Shown: piece after piece, positions 42,068 to 49,614 of the stretch
Layout of the letters: the number at the start of each line of letters is the position of its first letter
Numbering within the stretch: the first letter of the stretch is position 1
Position numbers and translations under genes: made by a program
Notes under the pieces: generated by a model
The model's input: only the letters and a program-made list of their open reading frames with translations
What the model was told of the DNA's origin: nothing
Databases searched by the model: none
DNA from: CAG-170 sp937967235
GTDB lineage: Bacteria > Bacillota > Clostridia > Oscillospirales > Oscillospiraceae
Direction: 5' to 3'
DNA length: 64,000 nucleotides
Assembly: GCA_937967235.1 (NCBI GenBank)
Contig: CALCJW010000192.1
Location: 1 to 64,000 of the forward strand

Positions 42068-42743
42068 TGTGCAGCAGCCTCCGTTTCAGCTCCTCCGCGA
42101 TCTCTGCGCGGTCGAAAATACCTTTGTCCCGGATGCCGTCCAGGGTGCGGTTATAGCGGACGACCTCGACCTTGAAATGGAGGTGTCCAACTCTCACCAG
42201 GGTGGAGCCCAGGGCGGGCACGTCGTCCGCGTCCGCATCCGGCTCCTCGTCCGGCTCTTCTTCGGCGTCTTCTTCCTCCAGGTCTTCCAGGTCGTCGGGC
42301 TCTTCCTGTTCTCCGACGTCCGGCTCCTGAACATCTTCAAGCTGCCGGTACAGACGTACCTCGTCAGCATCAAAGCCGGTTTCGTAGTCCAGCACATCGT
42401 CGTCCCGCAGCAGATCGCCCAGGGCGTCATTATCCCAGCGGCCTTCAATGCGGTTCAGGGACAGGCACAGCTTCTTTTCCTTCTCCTCGTCGGGCTGGTC
42501 GATGATGGAGCAGAGCACTTCTTCCACGCCCATGTCACGCAGCACGGTGATTCTCTGGTTGCCGCCGATGCAGCGCATATTGTGGATGTTCACCACAGGC
42601 GGCTCAACCATGCCGTGCTGCTCCAGGCTCCGGCGCAGGGCTTCGTACTCGTCGCTGCCCTTCACGATGTCCTCGCGGGGGTTGTACGGGGGAGGCACAA
42701 TGTCCTTCAACTTCAAAACCCGGAACTCGGTCTTAAATTTCAT
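42060..42743 (-). CDS. ParB-domain protein 2
   Basis: A 227-residue protein starting MKFKTEFRVLKLKDIVPPPY. N-terminal ParB domain (YNPRED, CIGGNQRITVLRDMG), then a very acidic linker of about 50 residues (Glu/Asp runs at 135-185) and a short C-terminal domain (LHFKVEVVRYNR; AEIAEELKRRLL). The C-terminus resembles that of the next ParB gene upstream, so the two are likely duplicates. Confidence 0.78.
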   Translation of the reverse strand: MKFKTEFRVLKLKDIVPPPYNPREDIVKGSDEYEALRRSLEQHGMVEPPVVNIHNMRCIGGNQRITVLRDMGVEEVLCSIIDQPDEEKEKKLCLSLNRIEGRWDNDALGDLLRDDDVLDYETGFDADEVRLYRQLEDVQEPDVGEQEEPDDLEDLEEEDAEEEPDEEPDADADDVPALGSTLVRVGHLHFKVEVVRYNRTLDGIRDKGIFDRAEIAEELKRRLLHND

Positions 42744-43341
42744 CGAACATCCTCCTTCTCAGCTCCTCGCACACAAGCTCCTGCGTAAAGCCGACCTTCT
42801 CGCGGACGTCCGCCATCAGGTCTTCAAACTCAACCTCGGTGAGCTTGAAGGAAAATTCACCGACCAGGCACTTGATGCCGTCTGTGGCGTCTTCCTTCTT
42901 GTCCTTCAGCTCCGGCTCGTCACCGTCCAGCTCGTCGCCGATCTCACCCAGGAGCTCGTCGATGTCCTTCTGCGTAAAGCCGGTAGATGCAAGGTTCTCC
43001 TGCTCCTCGATCAAGTCCTGGAGGAGTTCTGCCAGCTTGCCGTAGTCCCAATCGCCGTCCAGCTTGTTCAGGGCGATGCACAGGGCCTTTGCCTGAGCCT
43101 CGTCCATGTCCACGACCACCGCATTGGTTTCGGTTTCGCCTTCCGCCAGCAGGACGCTGAGTCGCTGGTGTCCACCGATCAGGCAGTTGTCCCGGAGGTT
43201 CACGATCAGAGGCAGAACCAGGCCGTGCTCTTCGATGCTCGCGTCCAGGGCCTTGTATTCCTGATCTTTCGCCGTCAGCTCGACCCTGGGATTGTACGGG
43301 GCCGGTTTGATCTCCGACAGCTTAACAATTTTCGTTTCCAC
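42733..43341 (-). CDS. ParB-domain protein 1
   Basis: A 202-residue protein. ParB N-domain (YNPRVEL, CLIGGHQRLSVLLAEG), acidic linker and C-terminal LTEVEFEDLMADVREKVGF, CEELRRRMFDEI similar to its neighbour. The start is GTG at 43341 with AAGGAG 7 nt upstream. Overlaps the next ParB gene by 11 bp; first gene of the cassette after a terminator. Confidence 0.78.
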   Translation of the reverse strand: METKIVKLSEIKPAPYNPRVELTAKDQEYKALDASIEEHGLVLPLIVNLRDNCLIGGHQRLSVLLAEGETETNAVVVDMDEAQAKALCIALNKLDGDWDYGKLAELLQDLIEEQENLASTGFTQKDIDELLGEIGDELDGDEPELKDKKEDATDGIKCLVGEFSFKLTEVEFEDLMADVREKVGFTQELVCEELRRRMFDEI

Positions 43342-43372
43342 GCCTTTACTCCTTTTCTGTAAATTTTGCATG

Positions 43373-43404
43373 AAAAAAGCGGGGTGCTTTCGCACTCCGC
43401 TTTT
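43373..43404 (-). terminator. Terminator after the HAD-like gene
   Basis: Stem AAAGCGGAGTGC/GCACCCCGCTTT with a GAAA loop followed by six T on the minus strand, between the HAD-like gene and the first ParB gene. Confidence 0.75.
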
Positions 43405-43414
43405 CGTTGCCTAT

Positions 43415-43903
43415 TCAGAACATTTTCAGTTGGAAGCATTCGGGCTCCTGAGCCATCACCGGCTGCGGGGTCAGACGCTTCTTCATGAACATATCGTAGG
43501 GAGCAGCCTCGATGCCGTAGCGTTTGTACATCGTCCGCGTCTTAGGGTTGCTCTCCACGGCGTAGTAGTGGGCTCCCTTCGGGCCGTCCTGCTCACCATG
43601 CTTGGGGAAAATCCAGTTTTTGAGGGCACGTTCCTTGAACACCGGCGGCTCACCGTTGATGTCATTGAAGTACCATTCATCCGGCTGCCAGCCGGTCTTC
43701 TTCTTGATGTTCTCCATCGTCTGCCGCATCTGATAGTCCGGGCGGGCTGTCACGATGATAACGTAATCGTCGCGGATAGCCTCGATCAGATCAGCGCGGT
43801 ACTCCTCCGCGGCCATACGGCGGGTGAAGGGGCGAAGCAGCCGGGTGTCTGCCTGGTTGCCAACGAGGGTGTAGTTCAGGTCGAGCAAGCAAATATTTTT
43901 CAT
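43415..43903 (-). CDS. HAD-superfamily-like protein with altered motif I
   Basis: A 162-residue protein starting MKNICLLDLNYTLVGNQADT. Motif I is D8-L-N10-Y-T12 where catalytic HAD phosphatases have DxDxT, so the second Asp is Asn; motif II is VTARPD; a lysine (GPKGAHYYAVESNPKT) and an ESN/acidic segment stand for motifs III/IV. Polynucleotide 3'-phosphatase-like phage HADs are relatives. Loss of the second Asp argues against standard phosphatase activity. It has its own promoter and terminator inside the late region. Confidence 0.7.
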   Translation of the reverse strand: MKNICLLDLNYTLVGNQADTRLLRPFTRRMAAEEYRADLIEAIRDDYVIIVTARPDYQMRQTMENIKKKTGWQPDEWYFNDINGEPPVFKERALKNWIFPKHGEQDGPKGAHYYAVESNPKTRTMYKRYGIEAAPYDMFMKKRLTPQPVMAQEPECFQLKMF

Positions 43904-43937
43904 GGTTAGTTATCTCCTTTACATTGCTTCTGTAATA

Positions 43938-43966
43938 ATTATACCACTTTTTTCACGTTCTGTCAT
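43938..43966 (-). promoter_or_regulatory. Promoter of the HAD-like gene / late region
   Basis: Minus-strand -35 ATGACA (43961-43966), 17-bp spacer, -10 TATAAT (43938-43943), about 35 bp upstream of the ATG at 43903. Confidence 0.75.
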
Positions 43967-44045
43967 AGGTTTTTGAAAAGATGGTGCATATTTTTTCAGC
44001 AATGAAGGGAGTCAACCGCCTGTCCACACTCTTTCATTGTGGAAG

Positions 44046-44105
44046 AGTATACCACAGATAAATTGCACCTGTCCATTGCACAATTTTTGCACCGGCAAAT
44101 TGCAC
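44046..44105 (-). promoter_or_regulatory. Late promoter candidate with four TTGCAC boxes
   Basis: Four copies of TTGCAC (plus strand; 44063-44068, 44076-44081, 44087-44092, 44100-44105) at 13/11/13-bp steps. A -35/-10 pair TGGACA (44070-44075) and TATACT (44046-44051), 18-bp spacer, overlaps the array. It lies directly behind the ArpU-like regulator gene and before the structural genes, so it is the probable site of late activation. Confidence 0.6.
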
Positions 44106-44109
44106 GCCC

Positions 44110-44616
44110 TTATCTGAGGGCGTCCGCGCCGTAGAGCCACACCGCAAGCCGCTGTACAAGCCGTTTTCGGTTCCTCCAGACGGTCGAGGTGTCGCACGGA
44201 ATGAGCTTTGCAACGTCCTCGTCTGGAAGGTTGTCGATGTACCGCCCAACGACGGTCTGATAATAGGCGTCGTCCTGAATGACCTCCAGGGCCCGCTCCA
44301 TCGTATTGATCTCGTGCTCGTCCGCTGCGATCGTAGCCTGCATATCAGTCAGCACCGCTTCCCAGATTTCCTCTGGGGTAAGCCGCACGCCGGTCTTGAT
44401 AAAACGGGTAATGCTCTTGCTGCGCTCCTTCGGCCCGTACTTCAAGAACTCCTCCAGCTTGTCCTTGTCCTCGGCTTGCTTCTGGAGTAGGGTCGGTAGG
44501 GCGTAAAGACGGCGTTCGGTCGCCTTGAACGCATCCTTCGCGGTGTGCCCTGCTGATACGCGACCAGCCTGCACGGCCTCTACGATGATCGCCCGAATAT
44601 CCTCTGCTTTGTTCAT
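44110..44616 (-). CDS. ArpU/RinA-like late transcription regulator
   Basis: A 168-residue protein starting MNKAEDIRAIIVEAVQAGRV. The C-terminal part is a sigma-region-4-like HTH (YQTVVGRYIDNLPDEDVAKL; STVWRNRKRLVQRLAVWLYG), and the whole follows the ArpU pattern. Such proteins switch on packaging and structural genes. It is the last early gene and faces the TTGCAC array. Confidence 0.8.
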   Translation of the reverse strand: MNKAEDIRAIIVEAVQAGRVSAGHTAKDAFKATERRLYALPTLLQKQAEDKDKLEEFLKYGPKERSKSITRFIKTGVRLTPEEIWEAVLTDMQATIAADEHEINTMERALEVIQDDAYYQTVVGRYIDNLPDEDVAKLIPCDTSTVWRNRKRLVQRLAVWLYGADALR

Positions 44617-44656
44617 TGGCTTCCGCCTCCTGATTTCTTCCGCCCCACCGGGGCTT

Positions 44657-44839
44657 TTACTTTTTACCGGTCAAAACGCCTGTGATCTTCTCGCGGATGG
44701 TCTTCGGCTTGGCCTGCACCTTCGGCTCTACGGTGACTTCCTGCTTGCTGCGGCAGGCGCAGCCGGTTGTCTGCTGCTTCTCCAGCACAGCAAGGCGGCG
44801 TTCCAACTGTCGGATGCGTTTATTCTCCCTTTTGCTCAT
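44657..44839 (-). CDS. Small basic phage protein
   Basis: A 60-residue protein starting MSKRENKRIRQLERRLAVLE: basic coiled coil, then a GCACR segment and a Lys-rich tail (KPKTIREKITGVLTGKK). Overlaps the ASCH gene by 20 bp. Function unknown. Confidence 0.55.
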   Translation of the reverse strand: MSKRENKRIRQLERRLAVLEKQQTTGCACRSKQEVTVEPKVQAKPKTIREKITGVLTGKK

Positions 44840-45374
44840 TGCGTACCTCCTCCAGCTCTCTCACATAGCCCCAACTCTGAGGCGGGCGGGTGATCTCCAC
44901 GGGCTCCATGCCAAACCTTGTATTTCGCAAGCCGGTGAGCTCCTGGAGCTTCCGGGGCCTGTCGTAAATTCTGAGATCGGAAATGTGCCAGCCGTAGCCG
45001 TCGCCGCCTTTGAGATACTTTTCAGCTTCCGCTTTAGTCAAGCAGGCAGCTTGAAGCAGCTCGTCGGCAGGCTTATACCACAAGTCCGGGGTCACAATTT
45101 GCAGCTTCGGCGGTTCGTTGCTTCCCATCGCTTCAACATGGGCCAGCCTGTCGATTTTGTCACAAGTGAACTCGCCGATCACTCTGCTGTCCATTTTCTG
45201 CACGCCCGCCTTGGGCGATTTCATAACCCAGCCATCATGACCGGTGCAGTAGATGTACGCCTTGAACGGCGTTTCCAGTGTCGGACGTGTCTTGCGTACC
45301 TCGACTTCCTTCATTCCTGCCCAGATCATCTTGCACCAGTTGGGCCGGATGCTCAGCAAAACAGCTTTACTCAC
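44820..45374 (-). CDS. ASCH-domain protein
   Basis: A 184-residue protein starting (GTG) VSKAVLLSIRPNWCKMIWAG with EVRKTRP following, the N-terminal ASCH signature (G-K-x-x-E-x-R type RNA/nucleotide-binding fold). A beta-barrel part (AYIYCTGHDGW; VIGEFTCDKIDRL) and a helical end follow. The GTG at 45374 has GGAGGTG 4 nt upstream. ASCH proteins are common in phage early regions; substrate unknown. Confidence 0.75.
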   Translation of the reverse strand: MSKAVLLSIRPNWCKMIWAGMKEVEVRKTRPTLETPFKAYIYCTGHDGWVMKSPKAGVQKMDSRVIGEFTCDKIDRLAHVEAMGSNEPPKLQIVTPDLWYKPADELLQAACLTKAEAEKYLKGGDGYGWHISDLRIYDRPRKLQELTGLRNTRFGMEPVEITRPPQSWGYVRELEEVRNEQKGE

Positions 45375-46038
45375 TTTGCACCTCCCCGCCGTCCAGGTCG
45401 TCTTTGAGCTGTTCGAGCTTTTCAAGCACGATCTGTTGTACCTCTTCCGGCTTGCCGACGATCTCAACGAGCTGCGCCAGCATGATGTAAACGTCCGCGA
45501 TTTCTCCCCTGACGCTCTCGTGGGCGACCTTGATCTTCGCACCGTTGCGGTAGTTGAAGGTCACGGCCCGCTGGAGATTGCAGATCGCCTTCGTGAGTTC
45601 CGACATTTCCTTGATCGCCATCTGGAGCTGAGGGGCGGTGCCATACCGATTGATCGCCCGCCGGATGGTATTCAGGCCATAATCAGGAATGGCCGGGATG
45701 CCTGCATCCTCGTACCATTTGAGCTTTTCCCGCAGGGTCGCATAGGCCCACAAGATCGTGTAGTGCTCCGCGATCAGGCCATCGATGCTCTGCTTCGGGT
45801 CGTCGAAGAGGTGCTCGGTCAGGATTTCGGAGAGCTCCATATCGTTACAGTCCAGGTCGATGCTGCTGCCGTGGCCCTTGACGAGCTTCCGCATATACTC
45901 GGTCAGTGCCATTTCAGGCTGCCGCAGCCACACCCAGCCGTCCTCGCTGACGTCGGTGAAGTTGAGGGCCGTCTGAAAATTGTCCACCGGGTTGTCGGTC
46001 GTCAGCCTCGGAACGCTCTTGATCTTCTGTTTATCCAT
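45367..46038 (-). CDS. MazG-like nucleotide pyrophosphohydrolase
   Basis: A 223-residue protein starting MDKQKIKSVPRLTTDNPVDN. The last 95 residues carry the all-alpha NTP-PPase pattern (LQMAIKEMSELTKAICNLQR; then GEIADVYIMLAQL with EIxD metal ligands). The N-terminal 110 residues are extra, with WLRQPEMALTEYMRKLV. Probably hydrolyses non-canonical or alarmone nucleotides; N-terminal role unknown. Confidence 0.78.
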   Translation of the reverse strand: MDKQKIKSVPRLTTDNPVDNFQTALNFTDVSEDGWVWLRQPEMALTEYMRKLVKGHGSSIDLDCNDMELSEILTEHLFDDPKQSIDGLIAEHYTILWAYATLREKLKWYEDAGIPAIPDYGLNTIRRAINRYGTAPQLQMAIKEMSELTKAICNLQRAVTFNYRNGAKIKVAHESVRGEIADVYIMLAQLVEIVGKPEEVQQIVLEKLEQLKDDLDGGEVQSE

Positions 46039-46216
46039 CCTGCTCCTCCTTCTTTTCGAGCCGCAGGCAGCGGCCATCACGATACGCCATGCACCGCTCA
46101 CCGCAGCAGCCACCAAACCGATCTTTGAAGTTTTCCTCTACGCGGTTTCCCGTGATGCGGGTACGCTGCCTCGTCAGAACCCGCCGGAACGGGCAAAATC
46201 TTGTTTCTTTGCTCAT
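46031..46216 (-). CDS. Small Cys-rich protein
   Basis: A 61-residue protein starting MSKETRFCPFRRVLTRQRTR. Cysteines in FGGCCGERC and GRC suggest a zinc knuckle. The ATG at 46216 overlaps the recU stop (ATGA-type). Function unknown. Confidence 0.65.
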   Translation of the reverse strand: MSKETRFCPFRRVLTRQRTRITGNRVEENFKDRFGGCCGERCMAYRDGRCLRLEKKEEQDG

Positions 46217-46770
46217 GAGTATTCCTCTCTTTCTACGCTCTGGGCCTCCAGGCCCTCCAAAAACAACGGCACGCCTGGAGCACCGATCTTCACCCGGTAT
46301 TGCTCCACATCGGCCGGCATGATGTACTTCCTGCCGAAATTGCCCTTCATGTCCCGCCATACCACCCAGGGGATGCGGTAGAAAGCCACGCTTCCGAACG
46401 AGCACAGAACGAAGGCTACGCCTCCATACTGCTGCGCACGCTCCAGGCGTTCGGCCTGATCTTTCGTCACGCGATCCTGCATCATCTTCCCGGAGTCCGT
46501 GTACTTCGCCTCGAAATTCACGGCCCTGCCGCCCCACAGGAAGCCCTTGTAGTCGGCCTGTCCCTTGCCGGTATAGTGGGCAATGAACTTCCCGCCGCCC
46601 AGGTCTTTGGTGGGCTGCATCGGCTCAGGCGTCTTCTCGATGTCTGCAATCTGCCGCTCGCGGTATAGATTGCAGGCTGCGCTTATCATCTGTTCAAAAA
46701 AGGCCCCCTGGCACCGGCTCACCTTGCCGCGGTAGCTCCGGCGCAGGGCTTCTTGTTCACGATTCGTCAT
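46213..46770 (-). CDS. recU: Holliday junction resolvase RecU
   Basis: A 185-residue RecU-family nuclease starting MTNREQEALRRSYRGKVSRC. Catalytic elements: GKGQADYKGF (Asp), AVNFEAKYT (E-x-K) and the downstream KDQAERLERAQQYGG. Resolves recombination junctions in phage DNA before packaging. Overlaps neighbours on both sides. Confidence 0.85.
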   Translation of the reverse strand: MTNREQEALRRSYRGKVSRCQGAFFEQMISAACNLYRERQIADIEKTPEPMQPTKDLGGGKFIAHYTGKGQADYKGFLWGGRAVNFEAKYTDSGKMMQDRVTKDQAERLERAQQYGGVAFVLCSFGSVAFYRIPWVVWRDMKGNFGRKYIMPADVEQYRVKIGAPGVPLFLEGLEAQSVEREEYS

Positions 46771-47044
46771 TCAGGTGTGATCTCCCTTCCTCTTCGGTGG
46801 CAAACACGCTCTTGCCCCATTCATCCAGCAGGCGCAGGGTGAACGGCGTTTCCTCAACGATGCGGCGCGGCGTGACGACCTCTCCGAATAGAAAAATCTC
46901 TGCCTGCCGGACTCCGTAATGGCACGCGGGGTTCTCGCGGACTCTCCAGACCGCGGCTCCCAGCGGCACAGGAAGGCGGAGCAGCAGTCCGCGCTCCTCC
47001 TCTTCCCTGTACCGCCTCAGCTCTTCCCGATCTGCATCAGCCAT
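46757..47044 (-). CDS. Unknown early phage protein
   Basis: A 95-residue protein starting MADADREELRRYREEEERGL. Second half RQAEIFLFGEVVTPRRIVEE and DEWGKSVFATEEEGRSHL follow a pattern seen in many Firmicutes phage small proteins (regulation of translation not known). ATG at 47044 has GGAGG upstream. Confidence 0.6.
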   Translation of the reverse strand: MADADREELRRYREEEERGLLLRLPVPLGAAVWRVRENPACHYGVRQAEIFLFGEVVTPRRIVEETPFTLRLLDEWGKSVFATEEEGRSHLNDES

Positions 47045-47339
47045 CCGACACCTCCGCGCTCTTGATAAACCCGCGATCGACCGCGATGCTGCGAATCTTG
47101 CGGATGGTGGCGTCACTGACGCGCAGGCCGCTCGTGGTGCGGATGCTCAGGGTGTCCAGGAACTCGTTCACGATCTCCTCTTTGGACGGTGCAGGGGCCG
47201 CACTGCGGGCCTCCCGCTCCCTTTCGAGCAGGCCGTCCAGATACTCACAGATCTGGGCGTCGGTCATTTTGCGGAACTGTACGGCGCGGGCGTGCTGGGC
47301 ACGCTCCAGGTCAGTCATTCGGCAGTTTTTCTTTTTCAT
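47037..47339 (-). CDS. Unknown phage protein, HTH-like end
   Basis: A 100-residue protein starting MKKKNCRMTDLERAQHARAV. Helical; C-terminus SGLRVSDATIRKIRSIAVDR could be an HTH. Start at 47339 selected for GGAGGG 10 nt upstream; longer frames run into other genes. Overlaps the next start by 8 bp. Confidence 0.6.
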   Translation of the reverse strand: MKKKNCRMTDLERAQHARAVQFRKMTDAQICEYLDGLLEREREARSAAPAPSKEEIVNEFLDTLSIRTTSGLRVSDATIRKIRSIAVDRGFIKSAEVSDG

Positions 47340-47382
47340 TCTGGTTGTCCCTCCTGTTTGGTGGGGAGCTTCCAGGGCTCGA

Positions 47383-47571
47383 TCATGGCCTATGGCCTCT
47401 CCCCATCCATCTTTCTTGTTCAAAAGCGTTCTTGCCAACATAGCAAGAGGCATTTTGTTCTTTCTCGCGGGCCTTCTCAGCGAGGTGGAATTTTCTCCAC
47501 GCTGCATACTTCTCGCAAGAATCGTGACAGATCGGGTGCCGGTCGGCACAGTCTTTGCACGGGTTAGTCAT
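47383..47571 (-). CDS. Small Cys-rich protein
   Basis: A 62-residue protein starting MTNPCKDCADRHPICHDSCE; the CxxC...CxxxC start is a probable zinc site found in many phage small proteins. Overlaps the upstream stop by 8 bp. Confidence 0.65.
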   Translation of the reverse strand: MTNPCKDCADRHPICHDSCEKYAAWRKFHLAEKAREKEQNASCYVGKNAFEQERWMGRGHRP

Positions 47572-47815
47572 TGTTTAACATGGCCTCCAGGGAAAATTTC
47601 AGGTTGTCGTACTGATCGTTGAAGACCTTCTCAATGAAGCTCGTCCGGCAGCACTCCGCCAGGAACCCGAACGAGAGCTCCGTCCGCACGCCGAACGATT
47701 CATGTTCCAGCCCCAGGATTACAAGATTCCTGCCAACATCGAAGATGTAGGCGAACTTGTACCCGTCTGCCTCTGCCCTGGCAGCCAGCTTCGCTACGGC
47801 TTCTTTGATGCTCAT
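47564..47815 (-). CDS. Unknown small protein
   Basis: An 83-residue protein starting MSIKEAVAKLAARAEADGYK. Alternating hydrophobic strands (FAYIFDVGRNLVILGLE). GGAGG 7 nt before the ATG at 47815. No family recognised. Confidence 0.6.
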   Translation of the reverse strand: MSIKEAVAKLAARAEADGYKFAYIFDVGRNLVILGLEHESFGVRTELSFGFLAECCRTSFIEKVFNDQYDNLKFSLEAMLNND

Positions 47816-48243
47816 TCGTTCGCCTCCTTGAACGTGAACCAGCTCCAGTCGATGATCTTCCCACAGATCGGGCAGACCTCCGGCATGTCGCCGGTTTCGT
47901 GATCGCACTCCAGCTCCGCGCCGCAGCTGCACAGCACGCGCCCGTCGCCGGTCATAGTGGCCCGCGCCCTGTCCGAGCCCGCGATCTTCACCGTGACGCC
48001 GAGCTCGGCTTCCAGCTCCTCGTAGAGCTTCACCAGATGCGAGCCATCGCCGCCGGGGATAGCCCTGCCGTGTTCGTCTAGGAAGATTTTGTCCGATGGA
48101 ACAGAACGGCTCGCGTGCTTCTTGCCCGCCGTCAAGCTCAGGGTTATAGCCCCGTGCTCGACGTCGTAATTCCACGTCCAGCCAGCAACGCCGTTGGCGC
48201 AGGCCCGCCTCCTGAGCTCGTTCACAGCCTCATTCGCCGTCAT
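47812..48243 (-). CDS. Protein with C-terminal zinc ribbon
   Basis: A 143-residue protein starting MTANEAVNELRRRACANGVA. The C-terminal segment CSCGAELECDHETGDMPEVC then PICGK is a four-Cys zinc ribbon. Overlaps both neighbours (4 bp and 14 bp). Confidence 0.65.
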   Translation of the reverse strand: MTANEAVNELRRRACANGVAGWTWNYDVEHGAITLSLTAGKKHASRSVPSDKIFLDEHGRAIPGGDGSHLVKLYEELEAELGVTVKIAGSDRARATMTGDGRVLCSCGAELECDHETGDMPEVCPICGKIIDWSWFTFKEANE

Positions 48244-48778
48244 TCTCGTTCGCCTCCTTTATCACCCATACCTTGTGTTTTCCGTAGCCAGACCAGGCCA
48301 GCGCGTCCTCGTGCGTGCCGGACACGGCCACGTCCAGGTGCTTGCCCTGGATGCCAGAGCCCTTATCCTGCACCACGCGGACTCCGACGCCCTCGATGTA
48401 GAGCACCGTCCCGAACGGGAAGATCGACTGATCGGCGGCGACGGTCTGATCTGGAGTAAAGGGAGCACCACTTGCCGTGATGCCTTTCCCCTCCCCGCAG
48501 ATGTGCGGGTACTTCTCGCCGCAATACGCGGTACACTCGAACTCTCCAGCGTCTATGAGCTCCAGGCCATCCGGCAGCACGATCTCTGCTTCATCGGCGG
48601 CTTTCTGCAAGTCCTCGATCGTCTGTTCGTCCCGCATGGCCCGCGTCTGCCAGTTCTCCAGGCGGCTCCTGTTGATGATCTGCTGGCCCTCCAGGTCGTC
48701 AATGCGGGCATCCTTCAAGCTGAGCTGTGCGCAGTTGACAGCCTCCAGGACGATCAGCAGGCCCAGGATAGCCTTCAT
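48230..48778 (-). CDS. 3D-domain (RlpA-like) cell wall protein
   Basis: A 182-residue protein with an N-terminal membrane/signal segment (MKAILGLLIVLEAVNCAQLS), a coiled coil and a C-terminal 3D domain (FECTAYC; GTVLYIEGVGVRVVQDKG; HLDVAVSGTHEDALAWSG) with the three conserved Asp. The fold is that of lytic transglycosylase-like wall proteins. The ATG at 48778 overlaps the upstream stop as ATGA; an ATG 12 nt earlier is possible. Unusual in being in the early region rather than the lysis module. Confidence 0.8.
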   Translation of the reverse strand: MKAILGLLIVLEAVNCAQLSLKDARIDDLEGQQIINRSRLENWQTRAMRDEQTIEDLQKAADEAEIVLPDGLELIDAGEFECTAYCGEKYPHICGEGKGITASGAPFTPDQTVAADQSIFPFGTVLYIEGVGVRVVQDKGSGIQGKHLDVAVSGTHEDALAWSGYGKHKVWVIKEANENDGE

Positions 48779-49614
48779 TCTCCATCCCATTCAGCCACCG
48801 CCTTTTTGTCTGCCAGGTCGATGCCCTCCGGGCACTCCCTGAGCAACTGATCTCCCCAAACGCCTTTGAGGTTGTCCTTCATGAACACCGGCACGCCCGC
48901 GGTCTTCGCATCGGTCACGATCGACTCTACCCACTCCCGCTTCGGCTGGTGAGCCTTGCTGCCAGGGCCCGTCATGGCACCGATGATGCACCAGCCCACC
49001 TTCTTGACGGCCTGAGCACCGACGCCCTCGAAGGGCTGGAGCAGCGGCTCCATGCTGACGAAGGTGTTGTGGTAGTCACTCCACCAGAAAGAATCCTCCG
49101 GGCCGGTGATCGTCGAACCGTACCAGAAGTTCGGCTCCTCCGGCAAAATGCCCTTCCGGGCCAGCTCCATATACCGGCTCGGATTCTTCGTCAGGAACAG
49201 GTAGACGTGCTGCGGGGCCTCTTTGCAAGCCTCCAGCACTTCGGCGATCCACTCGTCCGGCACCCAGTCGCCGAACAGATCGGCCATGCTGCACACGAAC
49301 ACCACAGACGGAATCAGCCGCTTCCGCGGGTAGTCCATCATGTAGCGGTGGAACGTGGGCAGGAAGCCCATCGGGTAGGGCGTGCTCCGAATGTACTTGC
49401 CGGACTCGTCCAGCAGCTTCACCGGTTTCTCGGACACGAAACATCCTGCTGCGCCCTTCGCCTCGCTCAACTGCTCGTCGGGCCACTCGCACGGGTGCGG
49501 CGCAAAACGGTCGATGAACCGGCGGGCATAACAATAGCTGCATCCGTTCCGGCAGCCCGTCACCGGGTTCCAGGTGTGAGTACACCACTCGATCTTACTC
49601 TTGTGCAGATTCAT
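48775..49614 (-). CDS. Gp37/Gp68-family (DUF5131) radical SAM-like protein
   Basis: A 279-residue protein starting MNLHKSKIEWCTHTWNPVTG. The cluster motif CxxxCxYC (CRNGCSYCYARRF) lies near residue 20; also SMADLFGDWVPDEWI, YLFLTKNPSRY and GPGSKAHQP-type conserved blocks. A common phage family of unknown chemistry. ATG at 49614 has the ACTAACC-ATG leader seen at two other genes here. Confidence 0.85.
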   Translation of the reverse strand: MNLHKSKIEWCTHTWNPVTGCRNGCSYCYARRFIDRFAPHPCEWPDEQLSEAKGAAGCFVSEKPVKLLDESGKYIRSTPYPMGFLPTFHRYMMDYPRKRLIPSVVFVCSMADLFGDWVPDEWIAEVLEACKEAPQHVYLFLTKNPSRYMELARKGILPEEPNFWYGSTITGPEDSFWWSDYHNTFVSMEPLLQPFEGVGAQAVKKVGWCIIGAMTGPGSKAHQPKREWVESIVTDAKTAGVPVFMKDNLKGVWGDQLLRECPEGIDLADKKAVAEWDGE

